DNA of 64,000 bases from the NCBI GenBank assembly GCA_028622995.1, contig JAJQJQ010000003.1:7502001-7566000 (forward strand), read 5' to 3'. Shown in pieces: positions 1 to 11,707 of this stretch. Source of the DNA: Panagrolaimus kolymaensis (taxonomy: Eukaryota > Nematoda > Chromadorea > Rhabditida > Panagrolaimidae). Both the position numbers and the translations under genes were made by a program. Every line of letters begins with the position of its first letter. Position 1 is the first letter of the stretch. The notes beneath the pieces are model-generated. The model worked only from the letters and a program-made list of their open reading frames with translations, did not search any database and had not been told where the DNA came from.

Positions 1-3000
1 TACCTAAACTTTTAAAATTATGTCCAAGGAAGTAAGGCCATTTTATACTAACAAATTGGAAGCAAATAATAATAAACATTATTAAATGGCGCTTTATCAG
101 CATCGTAAGCCTGAACTTTCCCAATCATTTTGGTTTCTTTATTGTTTTCTCCATCAAAATCATCCACAATAAAAGTTAACATCCCATCATTCTATAATAA
201 AATAATTTTAAAACCCTATTATTTGCTTGTCATTTTTAAAATTTACCTTTGAACCATACAAAAATTCTGGGTTATTATCATCTACATCTGTAATTTTAAT
301 TCTTAAAAGTCTAATTGCATTTTGTTTTTCATCATACACACTTGCTGCTATGATTTGCACCTAAAAATATAAATAATAAGTTACTTTTTTATTTTATTTA
401 CATTTTTTGGTTTATTTGTCGATTTCATGCGTAAGCTTTGTTTTTAACAAATAATGCATACGCTTCACGTTTCATTTTTTTGTTTTTCGATTTAGAAAAA
501 AAATCAGTGTATGTACATGAATTTTTGAGTGAGATATGGAATATAAAAAAAACACGCACCACTTGAAAAGAACAAGTTTTTTTTGTTGCTGGTGTTGTTG
601 CAAGTGAACGTTTTTTCTTTTTCATTTGTATTTTTTTATTATTATTATTTTCAAGGCTAAGGTTTATCACATTTATTTTTTTCTATATTTTCATTTTTAT
701 TTATTTACTTATATATATTGGCACCGAAGATGTATGCTCTCTCTTTCTATTTTTTACTTACTTACAAAAATAATAAAGCAAATACACATAAAAATTTGTC
801 AAGATATAAAAATAAAAACAGGAAAAAATAGAAGAAGAAAGTAATTACAAAAGGTTATTAAAAAAATAGAAATATAGTTACTACTAGTAAGTCGATGTTG
901 TCAATTTACTTGGTACATCAGAATCATCCAAGCGTAATGTGGCTAAATTGATGGCAACTATTGATCTATCTTTGAGTTGTTCAGGTTGGCCATGAAATAA
1001 GAATCTTCCTGGATTTGGTACAGGCATAGAACGAGTGGCATCATAAATATTTTCAAACGTCCAATAATTACTATGAGATTTCACAGTTCTTTTATCTTGC
1101 AATGAAAGAAGGTCGGGATAAAATCGACGATAAACACCTACAAAATATAAAAAACTAAATATAGTAACATCAACAAAACAAAAAAGTTTTATGTAATCCG
1201 ATTATTTTAAGTGATTGACATCCGTCATTTTCTTTTGAGTGAGGTGTAAGTATATTTACTTAATATTCTCAACTGAATAAAAATGAGCAATGAAGCACGC
1301 AAGGAGTTAACTCACCTTGAAATGCATTGACATTCTTTGCTCTTACACAATTTTCTTCTGTTTTAGATTCAATAAAATTTGATGGAAGATGTTCTCGACA
1401 TTCTTCATACATGTTAAGCACACGACGATTATTGTTTCGCAATTCACGGTGGAGGCCATCTTTAAGTCTTAAAAAAGTAACAACAAAAATACTTGAAGTA
1501 AAAAAACTAAAGTAAACTTACTTGATTTCCATAACTCTGCTACGCCATTTTTCTGGTACAGACCAATGCATTTCAACTGCAATACCTAATAACGTGGATT
1601 TTTCACCCATCCAAAGTGTAAATTCTTTTAAAACATCTTCTATCATATCAGCTAATCCACCCGTGGCTGATTCAAATACAGCTGTAACATATTTGGTTTC
1701 TCTCACTCGACGTTTAAGAAAATGAATAGCAGATTCAGCACTTCTTGATCGAGTCATAGGTCTAATATGAAGTTCAGATTTAGCATGGCTTCGAAGAGAT
1801 TGTTCTCGAAGCATAGGTTCAAAGGGTAAATTTTTATCCAAATCAATAACATCATCATGTGAAATATGAATTACCGTTACTGGAGCTTCGTAGGCTTTGG
1901 GATCATTTAAAATTTCTAAAGATTTTGGTGAACCCAATAAAAGACTTCGACGTTTAACGGAATTATTTGAAGGTAAAGGAGAATTATATTGAGTTATGTC
2001 ATGGGATGGAGGCATAGATAATTCTAAACCACTAGTTCGCCCGCTAGCATATCCACTTTCATTTGTGGGTGAACGAAGTTGTTCTCGATCTTTTGATCCA
2101 TTGGTGCTGCTAACGGGACTTCCTTGAGAAGTATGAACAGGAAAACGGGTGGAAGTTGGTTGAATTTCTGTATTATCTGGAGTTATATCATACACTCTAT
2201 CAATCTTCTTTTTCCATACTCGTTCTTCAATTACGACGGGAGCCATAGAATAATTTTCTTCGCTTGTTTGAGTTTCTTCATCTTGGAAATTTTGAATATT
2301 ATTTTGAGCATTTTGATTCATATTTTGAGAGGCATTTTGAATCCAAACAGGCGATGGATTTCTTCGAGGATTTGGGTTTATTGAGGCGCCATATTCCAAA
2401 GCAAAACTATGCTTCTTTTTGGATGGATTTCGTTTAAATGACTTTGGTGGAATTTCATGAATTAAATTATTTTCATCTGGAGACCATAAATTTGGAATTA
2501 CATGTGGATCTGATTCACGTCGATATTGAATAGAAACGGAAGATGGAGGGTAAGGCTATAATTTAAAAATCCATTTTATTTAAATATGTTAATTTTTACA
2601 AGATATTAATAACTTACCAGCTGATTATCTAAATCTACCGCACTTGCAGACATTTGATCGCGCGTCTTTGATTTAGAACTACGAGATCGAGGCAAATGAA
2701 GAGTATCCGCCGATTCAGCCCTCCTCTTATCTTTCGTGGATTTTCGGTGGCGGCCAAACCTCCGACGCAAGCGACGTATAACATCATCAAAAGACATTGT
2801 TGTTGTAAGTTAGTTTGTAACTTAAAAGTCGGCTTGGCTTATCTTCTTGTTCTTTTTTAACAAAGGGGTTGAGTTTCAAGCTGAACAAAAAAAAGAATAT
2901 GAAAGTAGTTTATTAGAAATTGAACTGGAAGATTAGTGGTGTTCCAAAACTATTTTTCCCTAAAAAAACAACAAAAAAATAGTTTCCAAAAAAGATGATG

Positions 3001-6000
3001 GGCGGATCTTTCCTTTAAAAAACACACGCTCTTTCTCTCTCCCAGCTGTTGACAACTTTTTTTCCTTGCTGTTTGAGGGTACAGGAAATGGAAAAAAAAC
3101 GATTTTTTCTTTCGCGCACACGTCCTGGGCTATGTAGAAAAAAATATTATGAGGATGAAAGGAAAAATGCGTGTAGAACCACAACCATCAAAGGAATAAA
3201 AATTTAAGTGCTCAAGTGGGGGTGCTCTGCAAAAAAAAAAATGACTCAACTGAACTTTTTATTTTTCAGGAATGAAAATAGAAGGACAAAGATATTTAAA
3301 GGTCTAAACTTTTTTTGTCTATGGTTTTTTTTATTTCGATAAAAACCAATAAACTTTTTATTTAGCACTAAGCAGCAGAAATACAAAAAATGACGAATAA
3401 AAAAATGAAAAATGCTTTTGTAAATATTTTTTATTGAAGGTGAACTCATTTTTTCATCAACAAAGAAATCAAAAAGTGTCAAAGCAATAAAAACAATATA
3501 GAAGCGAATATATTTTCCACATCATCGAAGCTAACGACGCATTGCTCAGTAATCAAACAAAAAAATAAAACAACAACGCATTTGATTGAATATAAAAAAA
3601 AGTTAACTCAAAAAACTAAAATGAGAAAATGGATGGAAAAGAAAATAGGAAAGAATCTAGAATTCTAAATTCATTTTTTATCAAAAGTACAAAATTTTTT
3701 ATTCCTCAAAAAGGGAACATCGGCGACGACGACGACGACGACCTCAACACTATAGTACAATATTTTTTTCTTCAATACTACCACGCATTGAATAAATATA
3801 TGTACATACGTAAAAAAAGGTTATAAAAAAATAGAGAAAGAGCAATCAAGGGCACATATATACATGTTGTTTCGTCCTCTTGAAAAAAGCACAAAAATTA
3901 AAAAATATTAAAAGGAAAATAATTTTTGCAGGAACAGAAACGTCAAAAAAAAATTACTAATAAATCTCAAGCAAAAAAACAGATTTGATGGAACAAATAA
4001 AAACTGTCGGAATAATAAAAGAGTTTACTTTTTCTTTTGATGAACACTGTTTACCCCTTTAATCTCTTCATCAAAATCAAGGAATAAAAAGTCTTTCTTC
4101 TTCCGCAACTCAAGAACAAATATTATAAAAAAATCAAGCCTTTATGTAAGTCGCAAAAAAGCAAGAACTTGAAAATAAATACATATAAAAAATGCTAAAG
4201 ATAGCTTGCTTGCTCTCTTGAGGAAATAAAATGAAGAAAGTGAAAATGAAACAGCAAAAATGAGGAATGAATGCTGAGATTCAAAACTTTTCACTTTTTT
4301 TTAAATAATAAAAATAATAAAACTTTAAAAGGCAAAGAAGGGAGGAGACAAATTCCATCCTTTAAAAAATATATATATGATTCATGAATGTAAACGTGTC
4401 GTCGTCCACCATCATCAAGGGATCCGTCAATGAAAGCAACAACAAAACAACGAAAAATGTTTAAGAAAAAAATATTTTTAAGAAATAAAAGAAATTCAAA
4501 TAAAATTAAAAAACAAAAAAAACATAAAAACTCGCAAATATAATAATATTAAATATTTTTTGATGGTTCAAAAAAAATCTTGACGCATGAAATGTTTTTT
4601 TTAAATGCGTTTCATTTACTTTGAACGCAAAAAAAAAATAAAACTCAAGAATTGTTTATTTTAAGGATTTCAATTCCTTTGTGTATGTATTTTCTAAACA
4701 GTGCAGCTCTCTATTTTTTTTTTTGAGTGTGCAAAATAAAAGAAGAGCATCTAGACAAATAAGGTATTTTTTATTGTTGTCCTTGAAACTCATTTTCTAA
4801 CTATGTTTTTTTTCATCACAAAAAATGAGAAATAAAGAAAGAAAAAAACAAACCGTAACAAAGCGTTGCTTTTCAAAATCGAATCCAGATTGAACGAAAA
4901 TTTCGCCATTGTTTGGATTAATACTTAACCAACCATCATCTTCGGGTGAAATGGGCTGAAATGAATTTGTTTTTGTTAACAAACATTTTTTTGATAAGAT
5001 TTATAAAGAATTTACAGTACCTTAAGAGAATATCGAACGGTTCGATCGACTGATTCAGACAAATATGCTGCTTCAGCAGTGAGTATTCGAGTGTTAGGCA
5101 AAGTATCCTAAAATATTTTTTTAAAAGTTTGGAGTGCAAAAAATTCTAAAAACTTACTTCCGGCAAAGTTAAAATAAAATCAACTGCAGGACTGGTAAAT
5201 TTGACGCCCTTTTCTTCTCCATCTTGTAAAGACGAAGTTTCAATAATTCGAACATCAAAATCAGCTGATGAAGTGAATTCCGGATTCCCCCCATCGCTTG
5301 CAATCACTTGGAAACGGTATGATTCAAATGTTGCAAGCCCATGCAAAGAGCTATTTGTTTCAATTTCACCCGACTCAGGATTGATTGTCAAAACTAAAAT
5401 AATTTCATTTAATTTTATGCATTTTTGGGGGGGGGGGGGGGGGAATGAAAACATACATTTGCTTCCGGGTCCAGTAATTGAGAATTTTATTGATTTATTC
5501 TTATTTTCGTCTTTATCGTGAGCTACTGCACGAGTTAACAAAGTTCCAATTGGCCAATTTTCCACCACTTCAAGATGCTTATTGCTGCTTTCAATCATTG
5601 GGCGATTATCGTTTTCATCAGTGATTTCAATAATAATCTAAACTTCTTGTAATAAACTCAATTTTATTTTATTTTTTTGGACTTACTGGAAGAGTATCAA
5701 CATTCCCAGCGGGGTCTCGAACTTCCAACAAAAGCACATTTTGCTTTAGAGTTTCTCTGTCTAAATTTGTTGCAGGTGACGTTGCCAAAATAAAACTTTT
5801 TTCTTTCTATAAAAAATATTAATAAAAAATTATTACCAACTTAAAAAAATTTAATTCAAACTTGTTGTATTTGAAAATTGCCTGCAATTTCGCCGATTAA
5901 CTTAAAATTAAATCGGTCATATTTTCTTTTTTCTGGTTCTGCAATCGCATCTGCATCGAAAATTTCAAACTCAATTAAATTTTTTCCAGGTGGAGAATTT

Positions 6001-9000
6001 TCAGAAAGTTTTAGTTTAAGTGGACGTCCTTCAACTTTTTCATTATTTTCATTATTATTATTTAATAATCGAATTTGAGGTGCGTTGTCATCCAAATTTT
6101 GAATAGTCAAAATTAAATTTGCGCTTGTGGGCTGAGAAAATGGATGATTGTCTGCTATGATTTCTAAGTCAAAAGTTTTTTGCGATAAATCATTCAGGGC
6201 TTCATAATCAATAAGTTTGCTCACAACGAGGCTATTTTTAGAAGTATCATAAAAGAAATATTCGGCCATGGCACCTTTTAAAGTTATATTATTAATAATT
6301 TCGCCTGTTTCAGGATTGAATGCTGGAAGATGGATTACAGTATGTTCAAGTGGAGTTTCTTCAGGCAAATCAATGGGGATAGCAAGAGCTTCAGAAGTCC
6401 ATGGCAATACAAATTTGGGTTTGGATCGATGTATTTTTTCTGCTTCATGTTTTTCCATTTCGGAAGAAACATAAATTGTTATAAGAGCTCGATCATTGGG
6501 ATTATCAGTTGCAACCAATTGGAATTGTAAGCCTCGCAAGTTTTGTAGCACCAAAGCACTGATGGTGACAGAATTCGATTCAATTTTAATAATATCCGAT
6601 GGAACATGAACCGTTTCCATGGAGTCTCCCCAAGCATAAATGCTATCAAAAATTAAACTCATTCCGCGCTTTTCATTCTTTTGCAAAGGTGAAATAACAA
6701 CATTTTTTTCAACTTCTTTAGGCACCGTAACCGAAAAAACTTTTCCATTAAAAATAGATTTTGAAACTTGAGTCCCTTCAATATTAATAATAATTTCACA
6801 ACGATCAATAATTTGTTGCGTTTGTCTTTCCAATGCCGCTACAGTCATAATATATTCACCTGGCGAAACTCCTTCTTTAGGGACATCTCCAACAAAAACA
6901 TTTCCACCGAAATCTTCAATCGATAACCATCCAGGATTTCCATCAAAGAAAATAAATTGAATATTTTCTATTGTTTCTCCAGTAAATTGAAGCTGGATTA
7001 ATGGATTGCCTTTATGAAGTTTATCCGCAGCAAGTTTTCTTTCATATCGAGCTCGAGCAAATCGAGATTTTCCAGCAGTATTTAATACTTCGATTTTAAG
7101 AGTTTTCTTATCAGTTTTGAATGCAACTTCGCTTTCATCTTTGGTAATTATATCAAGCATATATCCTCCAATTTCTGGAATGCCGGATACTTGAATCCTG
7201 TAAACATTATTGGACACAAGTTCAGGAGTTAAAAATTTGGATGCAGAGCCTTCAAATAATAAAATATTTTTGTTGACATCATCCGAATCTTTGTCATTAA
7301 TCTGCAAAAAAAATGTAAAAATTAAAAGATTTTTTTTAATTTACCAACCTTAATTAAAAATGGCTCCAAAACTCTTCCATCTTGAATTTTAATGGTTTTT
7401 TCTGGGAAATTAAGAATTGGAGGATTATCATTAACATCAGCGACATTAATAACAATGGTTATAGGATCCGAAGAAGTACCATCTAAAAATTAGTTTTTAT
7501 AAATTTTCCTAATTTTGTTTATGTAAATACCTAAAGTAGTAACCATTGCAATCAAATAATAAGCTTTTTGTTTTTCATAATCAAGACAAGGCTTTGAATC
7601 TGGACAAAGTAAAGTAATGATACCATCGCTGATAGAAAATCTAAAATAAGCTTATCATAAGATAAACTCGCAAAAAAAAATTCTTACAATTCGCTATTTT
7701 TGCCAATCAATGAATAAATTAACGGCGCTCTATTATCTATATTGCTTGCATGAAGTTCACCAACCAAAGCACCATTTATGCTTGTTTCAGCAATGAAAAA
7801 TTCGTATTTGCTTTGTTCAAAAGCCACCATGCTTTTTTGCATATTTTCGATTTTTACGTTCACAGTAAGCTCTGCAAAAGTGGAGGATGAAATATCTGCA
7901 TATTGAACTTTGATTTTTAGAGTATAACTATTTTCATTTAAAAGTTGTTTAGAATCTTTAACAACAATTTGGGATGGCATTCGAGTTAAAACAAAATGTG
8001 GGCGAACATCAAAAATGTCCGATGGTTCCACGCTTATTTCCAAAAGTTCTTTTGAAACCTAAAAAAAGAATTAAATATTTTTCCAAGCAAAGAAAATTTT
8101 TTTGCCAAACCGATTCATTGCAAATTGCTCGAATTTCATAATCTTTAAGGACAAATCCATCATTAACATTTCCGTTGATAGTCAATTCAGTTGCTGGTAA
8201 TTGAGTATAAACATCAACAAATTGAAGAAGGATTGGTGGCATTTCAATATCTGATGGAATGGGTGCGATTGGTTCAAAATCAATTGGAACTTCCTGAATT
8301 TCGACATTCGAAGAAGTAAGGTTTTCATTTTCTACTGGCAAAGATGGAGTAACTTGAATAGCTGCTTCATTTTGTAATTTTTGTTCAAGTTCATCAAGAG
8401 AAATGTCTGTAATGCTGCTTAATTCAGCTTCAATAGTAAAATCAGTAGGTTGAGTAACGATAGATTCTGTTACTTCAGAAGGTGTTGGGGTTTCAGTTTC
8501 TTCCATTTGTAATCCAACAGTTCCATCTTCGATGACCAAAGAGCCATGTGTTTCAGTTTCGATTGGCATCATTGTCGCTAAAGTAAATTGGACAGCTTCA
8601 TTTTGCAATTTTTGTTCTAATTCATCGAGGGAAATATCTGTAATGCTACTTAAATCTGTTTCAACAGTAAAATCAGTTGGTTCAGTAACTAATGATTCAG
8701 TTGTTTCAACAGCCGCAGCCGACGTTGTCATTGCAGATGAACTTGCTTCATTATTATCGATTAAAACTGGACTTTCCATTGTTTTTTCTTCAGCTAATGG
8801 AACAACCGGTTCCAAACTTTTTGCACCAATATTTTCAATTGACATAGGTTTTTCTTTTTCTTCTTTAATTATAGGACCAAAAGATAAAATCTCGACATTT
8901 ACAGTAGATTCAGCAATGTGGTCTTCATCTTTTGTCTAAAAATTAACTTTTTACCTATTTTATGCTTTAACAATTTTTTTGTCAAACCGTAATTTTAAAT

Positions 9001-9618
9001 GAATAAGTTCCTTTATTTGCTTCTGAATAAAGTACGTCAGCGCCTTCTTTAGTTAAAATAGGAATGGAAGAGATCATGTAATTTGGTTCCTTAAAAAAAT
9101 TTTTAACTATCAAACAAAAAAAAGGAAAAATTCAAGGTCACGAACTTTTATAGTTTCAACATCTCCGATTTTAAACCATTCTTTGTCATCACCAACCAGT
9201 TGGAATTGCGGTGTTGGCTTTGTAAGTATGCCATAAAATTGAACTACCGCAGCGACCGATTCTTGCTAGAAATAAAATAAAAATAGAATAACAAAGTAAT
9301 TAAAATTTTAATTTAAAATCGAGAAAGTTTGGAAGGAAAAAAAACACAAACATTATTTTTTCCTTCAGGGATCATAAAATCATAAGTTGATTTATCAAAA
9401 TGAGGCATAAATTCGAACATGGGTTTCGCATTTTGGCCATTTATTTGAACTTCTGGATGGACAATAAAATTCGCGACAGTTGAAGCTTGAGTTTCCACTG
9501 GCAAATCATTATCCAAACTCGCTATAATAATTTTTATTTATGAAAAAATCTATGATAAAAAAAGCTTACAGCAAAATTGGCAAAAAATTAACAACAAAAA
9601 GATTCCAATTATTTTCAT
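1..9618 (-). CDS. Large cadherin, 5' part (truncated by left window edge)
   Basis: Extracellular calcium-dependent adhesion molecule. The start Met at 9618 opens a signal peptide (MKIIGIFLLLIFCQFCSS) in a 49-nt first exon. About 16 exons follow, roughly at 9521-9352, 9245-9150, 9085-8988, 8938-8117, 8058-7690, 7640-7530, 7484-7350, 7305-5864, 5805-5685, 5637-5457, 5393-5158, 5108-5022, 4955-4850, 361-248 and 193-90. About 1,430 residues are visible. Cadherin signatures include DVNDNPP near 7430, ENDNRP near 5600 and DVDDNNPEF near 290. The junction across 4849-362 is in phase 0 and rebuilds one EC repeat (FDFEKQRFVT joined to VQIIAASVYDEKQ), so the coding sequence continues past a 4.5-kb intron that holds another gene. 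A last intron appears to end at position 4. No membrane segment is reached. The exon at 8938-8117 carries an acidic Ser/Thr-rich insert unlike EC repeats. The cadherin subfamily is not assigned. Confidence 0.88.
362..883 (-). other. Cadherin intron downstream of the nested gene
   Basis: AT-rich sequence between the stop of the nested gene and the next cadherin exon. It should hold the 3' UTR of the nested gene. I see no coding potential; the small frames here are low-complexity Lys/Phe-rich and lack splice context. Confidence 0.6.
884..2797 (-). CDS. Unrecognised 539-residue protein nested in a cadherin intron
   Basis: Four exons (2797-2618, 2555-1522, 1467-1316, 1137-884) with canonical GT/AG ends sum to 1,620 nt and give an intact 539-residue frame, which supports a real gene. 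The N-terminus is strongly basic (MSFDDVIRRLRRRFGRHRKS) and is followed by Ser/Arg-rich low complexity. An EETQTSE peptide near 2270 fits the TQT core bound by dynein light chain LC8. The C-terminal half (about residues 280-530) has no low complexity and looks globular, with segments such as KEFTLWMGEKSTLLGIAVEM and SHSNYWTFENIYDATRSMPV. I do not recognise the family and assign no function. It is transcribed in the same direction as the host cadherin and should need its own promoter, probably in 2798-4849. Composition and intron size match its neighbours. No signal peptide or membrane segment is visible, so a cytoplasmic or cortical protein is most likely. Confidence 0.78.
2798..4849 (-). other. 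Cadherin intron upstream of the nested gene (candidate promoter region)
   Basis: Two kilobases of AT-rich sequence with long A/T runs and no coding frame that splices to either gene. It includes a (GAC)6 run at 3725-3742. By position it is the likely promoter and 5' UTR source of the nested gene. I cannot identify individual regulatory sites. Confidence 0.5.
3725..3742. repeat. (GAC)6 microsatellite
   Basis: Six perfect GAC triplets in the large cadherin intron, in a non-coding context. Confidence 0.9.
5427..5443. repeat. 17-base G/C homopolymer inside a 63-base intron
   Basis: Seventeen consecutive G on the plus strand, so C17 in the transcript, within the cadherin intron 5456-5394. It makes up over a quarter of the intron in an otherwise AT-rich region. 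Long G runs can form G-quadruplex and are replication-unstable. Sequencing may misreport the length. Confidence 0.92.
8364..8471 (-). repeat. Acidic cadherin insert, copy B of an internal duplication
   Basis: Encodes a segment including SSITDISLDELEQKLQNEA, nearly identical to the copy at 8595-8702. It lies in a Ser/Thr/Glu-rich stretch inserted in the extracellular region of the left cadherin. Confidence 0.9.
8595..8702 (-). repeat. Acidic cadherin insert, copy A of an internal duplication
   Basis: About 36 residues, of which about 30 match copy B at 8364-8471, with matching DNA as well. This indicates a fairly recent in-frame tandem duplication within one exon. Confidence 0.9.
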
Positions 9619-9784
9619 TATATTTTTTTTCTTCTTCTGATCAAAGCAATCGACACAAAAAAGAAGAAGAATAAAAAATTGACAATGGTGCTTCCAAAAA
9701 ATAAATGCAACCCAGCCGAGATAGAGAGAGCATTGACCTAATTTCCAAAATCAAGAATGATGCATCACACACATATTTTTTAAT

Positions 9785-9803
9785 TTTATTTTTAAACTTT
9801 ATT
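9785..9803 (-). terminator. Polyadenylation signals after the PINCH-family gene
   Basis: Minus-strand AATAAA occurs at 9798-9803 and again at 9785-9790, about 100 bases after the PINCH stop and about 170 bases before the left cadherin start. Confidence 0.5.
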
Positions 9804-9900
9804 TTTTATATGTTTTAATTCAGTGTAAAAACTAAAGACATCAGCAAAGTTATTTAAATTTATAGTTTAATTTTAAAAAACGGAATTCAAATATAAGATT

Positions 9901-11348
9901 TTAAAAGGCTAAAACTTTTTTGGTCGGTGATTTAACTGCTTCTTTCATTCGTTTACGAAGTTCTTTGGGCAAGCGTTCAAAGCACTTTTTGCATATCGCT
10001 TGTTCATCAAAATTAACCATCGACGTTCTAAACTTGTCATAGTTATTAAAATTTTAATAAGAAAAATGTTTTTTACTTTAATTCTAAGCGTTTGCCACAA
10101 TGAGCACAAGCGAAACATTTTTTACAATAAAATTTGTTTAGAGCGCTGATCATTTCATGTTGGGCATCTTGACAAATAGAACATTTATCTCCAGCTTCCT
10201 AAAAAGCTTTTTTTCAAAGTAATTCAAATGCAAAATTTGCTTACCATTAAGTAGCAAGGTTTACAGTAATTATGACCATTAAGTTCCATATGTCCATGTT
10301 TAAGTTGAACTCCACATTTGAAACATAATAAATGCTAAAACACATAATTTGTTTATTTTTAGCTGCTTGAAAGAAATTGCTTACTCCAGGATGATAATAT
10401 TTCCCATTTGCAACGATAGCTCTCTCCTCTTGATACTCAATAGTTTTATGACATTGGGCGCAGGTTTTAAGAATATATCGATCATAACAACGCTGACAAT
10501 AAAGTCGATCACGCCAAATTTGAGCTTTGCAATCCAAAGGATTTCTAAACTTTGTAAGCCTGTTATAAAAGATTATGGATAAGTTCATGCTTACGCGCAT
10601 TTAGTGCATTCAAAATGATACGCATGCCAACAATCATTTCGATACCAAAGACGTTCTTCTTCAAGAACTGGGATTTTGCATTTTACACAAATATCAGGTC
10701 TTATGCTTGTTTTATGACAATTTTGACATAAGTTTCTAAAATTTAGCTGCAATTTTTTGAGAGAAAAAAAATTTTCGATTAAATTACTTCATCATTTCAA
10801 AATAAAGATGATTTTCAATAGCATCGCCGCAATCATCGCAGTTCAAGCAATTTGGATGATAACTGCCTTTAAGGGTTTTAATCACTCTGCCAAGAACATA
10901 TTTCTCTAAAAATGTTTATTTTAAATCGTGAATAAATATTTAATAAAATTAACTGCAAGCTTGACAAACAGGAGCATAATTTCTTGCAAAGTCATATTCA
11001 CAATAAAATCGACCTTCAACATGGAAAAAGCTGCCAGTCATTAATGGCATAAAACATTGGGCACAACTGAAATTTTAAAAGATTCATGGCTAATAAAAAT
11101 AGTTGTGGATTTATGTACTTAAAACATTTTTGGTGGAAACAAAATGACTCAGCGTGGAGATATTCTTCATCCTTTTCGAATTCTTCCAAACAGTAGGTAC
11201 AGAAATTTTGATTTGCTGGATTTTGGGGCTTTGACACCGAAGTTCTAAATCAATTTTTTTAGTAAAACTATAGTTGAAATCTTCCAAACCTTCGAACATA
11301 CAAATCACTGTTTGATAAAGATAGCGGCAGTAATTGAAGTTTCGACAT
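9901..11348 (-). CDS. pin-2: PINCH-family protein with five LIM domains (PIN-2-like)
   Basis: PINCH proteins are LIM-only adaptors that join integrin-linked kinase at muscle and cell-matrix adhesions. Nine exons (11348-11290, 11244-11119, 11066-10954, 10905-10788, 10735-10595, 10544-10385, 10334-10245, 10198-10077, 10027-9901) sum to 1,056 nt and 351 residues, close to the usual family length. Five Cys/His LIM modules can be read. LIM1 begins at FCTYC and continues through CAQCF. LIM2 contains GRVIKTLKGSYHPNC, matching the PINCH LIM2 signature. LIM3 begins CVKC, LIM4 CAQC and LIM5 CSIC. The tail FERLPKELRKRMKE resembles the C-terminal FPLELKKRLKK of PINCH. LIM1, LIM3 and LIM5 are clearly divergent from strongly conserved PINCH1/UNC-97, so the divergent nematode paralogue PIN-2 is the better match. 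The spacer to the Rac-like gene upstream is 359 bp and to the cadherin downstream 282 bp. Confidence 0.85.
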
Positions 11349-11518
11349 AGTTTTTTTCCTTCGCCAATTTTAGAATGATTGCTTGCTTATCAAGAAAATT
11401 ATTTTTCTTTTTCCATCGTCACCATTAGACGAGCTATTTATTGACAAATGAAAGGAAGAAAAGCATAATCAGGTGTCTATGCAAAAAGAGCAAGAAAGAT
11501 AAATATAATTATGCTAAA

Positions 11519-11524
11519 TTTATT
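11519..11524 (-). terminator. Possible polyadenylation signal after the Rac-like gene
   Basis: Minus-strand AATAAA, about 185 bases after the stop and about 170 bases before the next start codon. Confidence 0.4.
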
Positions 11525-11707
11525 TCCAGTTGTAAATTTGAATTCTTTTTTGTGCAACCGATTATGACAAAAATTTTGTATTTAACTTAACAAAAATAAA
11601 ATAAAAAACAGTAAAAGATTAATTTTTTATATGTAAATTTCTGAAAATATTACAAAAACAAAAAACAATAAATTCGTAAACGATAAAGCATTGTGTTGGA
11701 AAAACAT

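Noticed and set aside
1..361. Left-edge exons as a separate cadherin gene
   Set aside because: The exon at 361 completes the EC repeat begun at 4955-4850 in exact phase, so one gene with a large intron is simpler.
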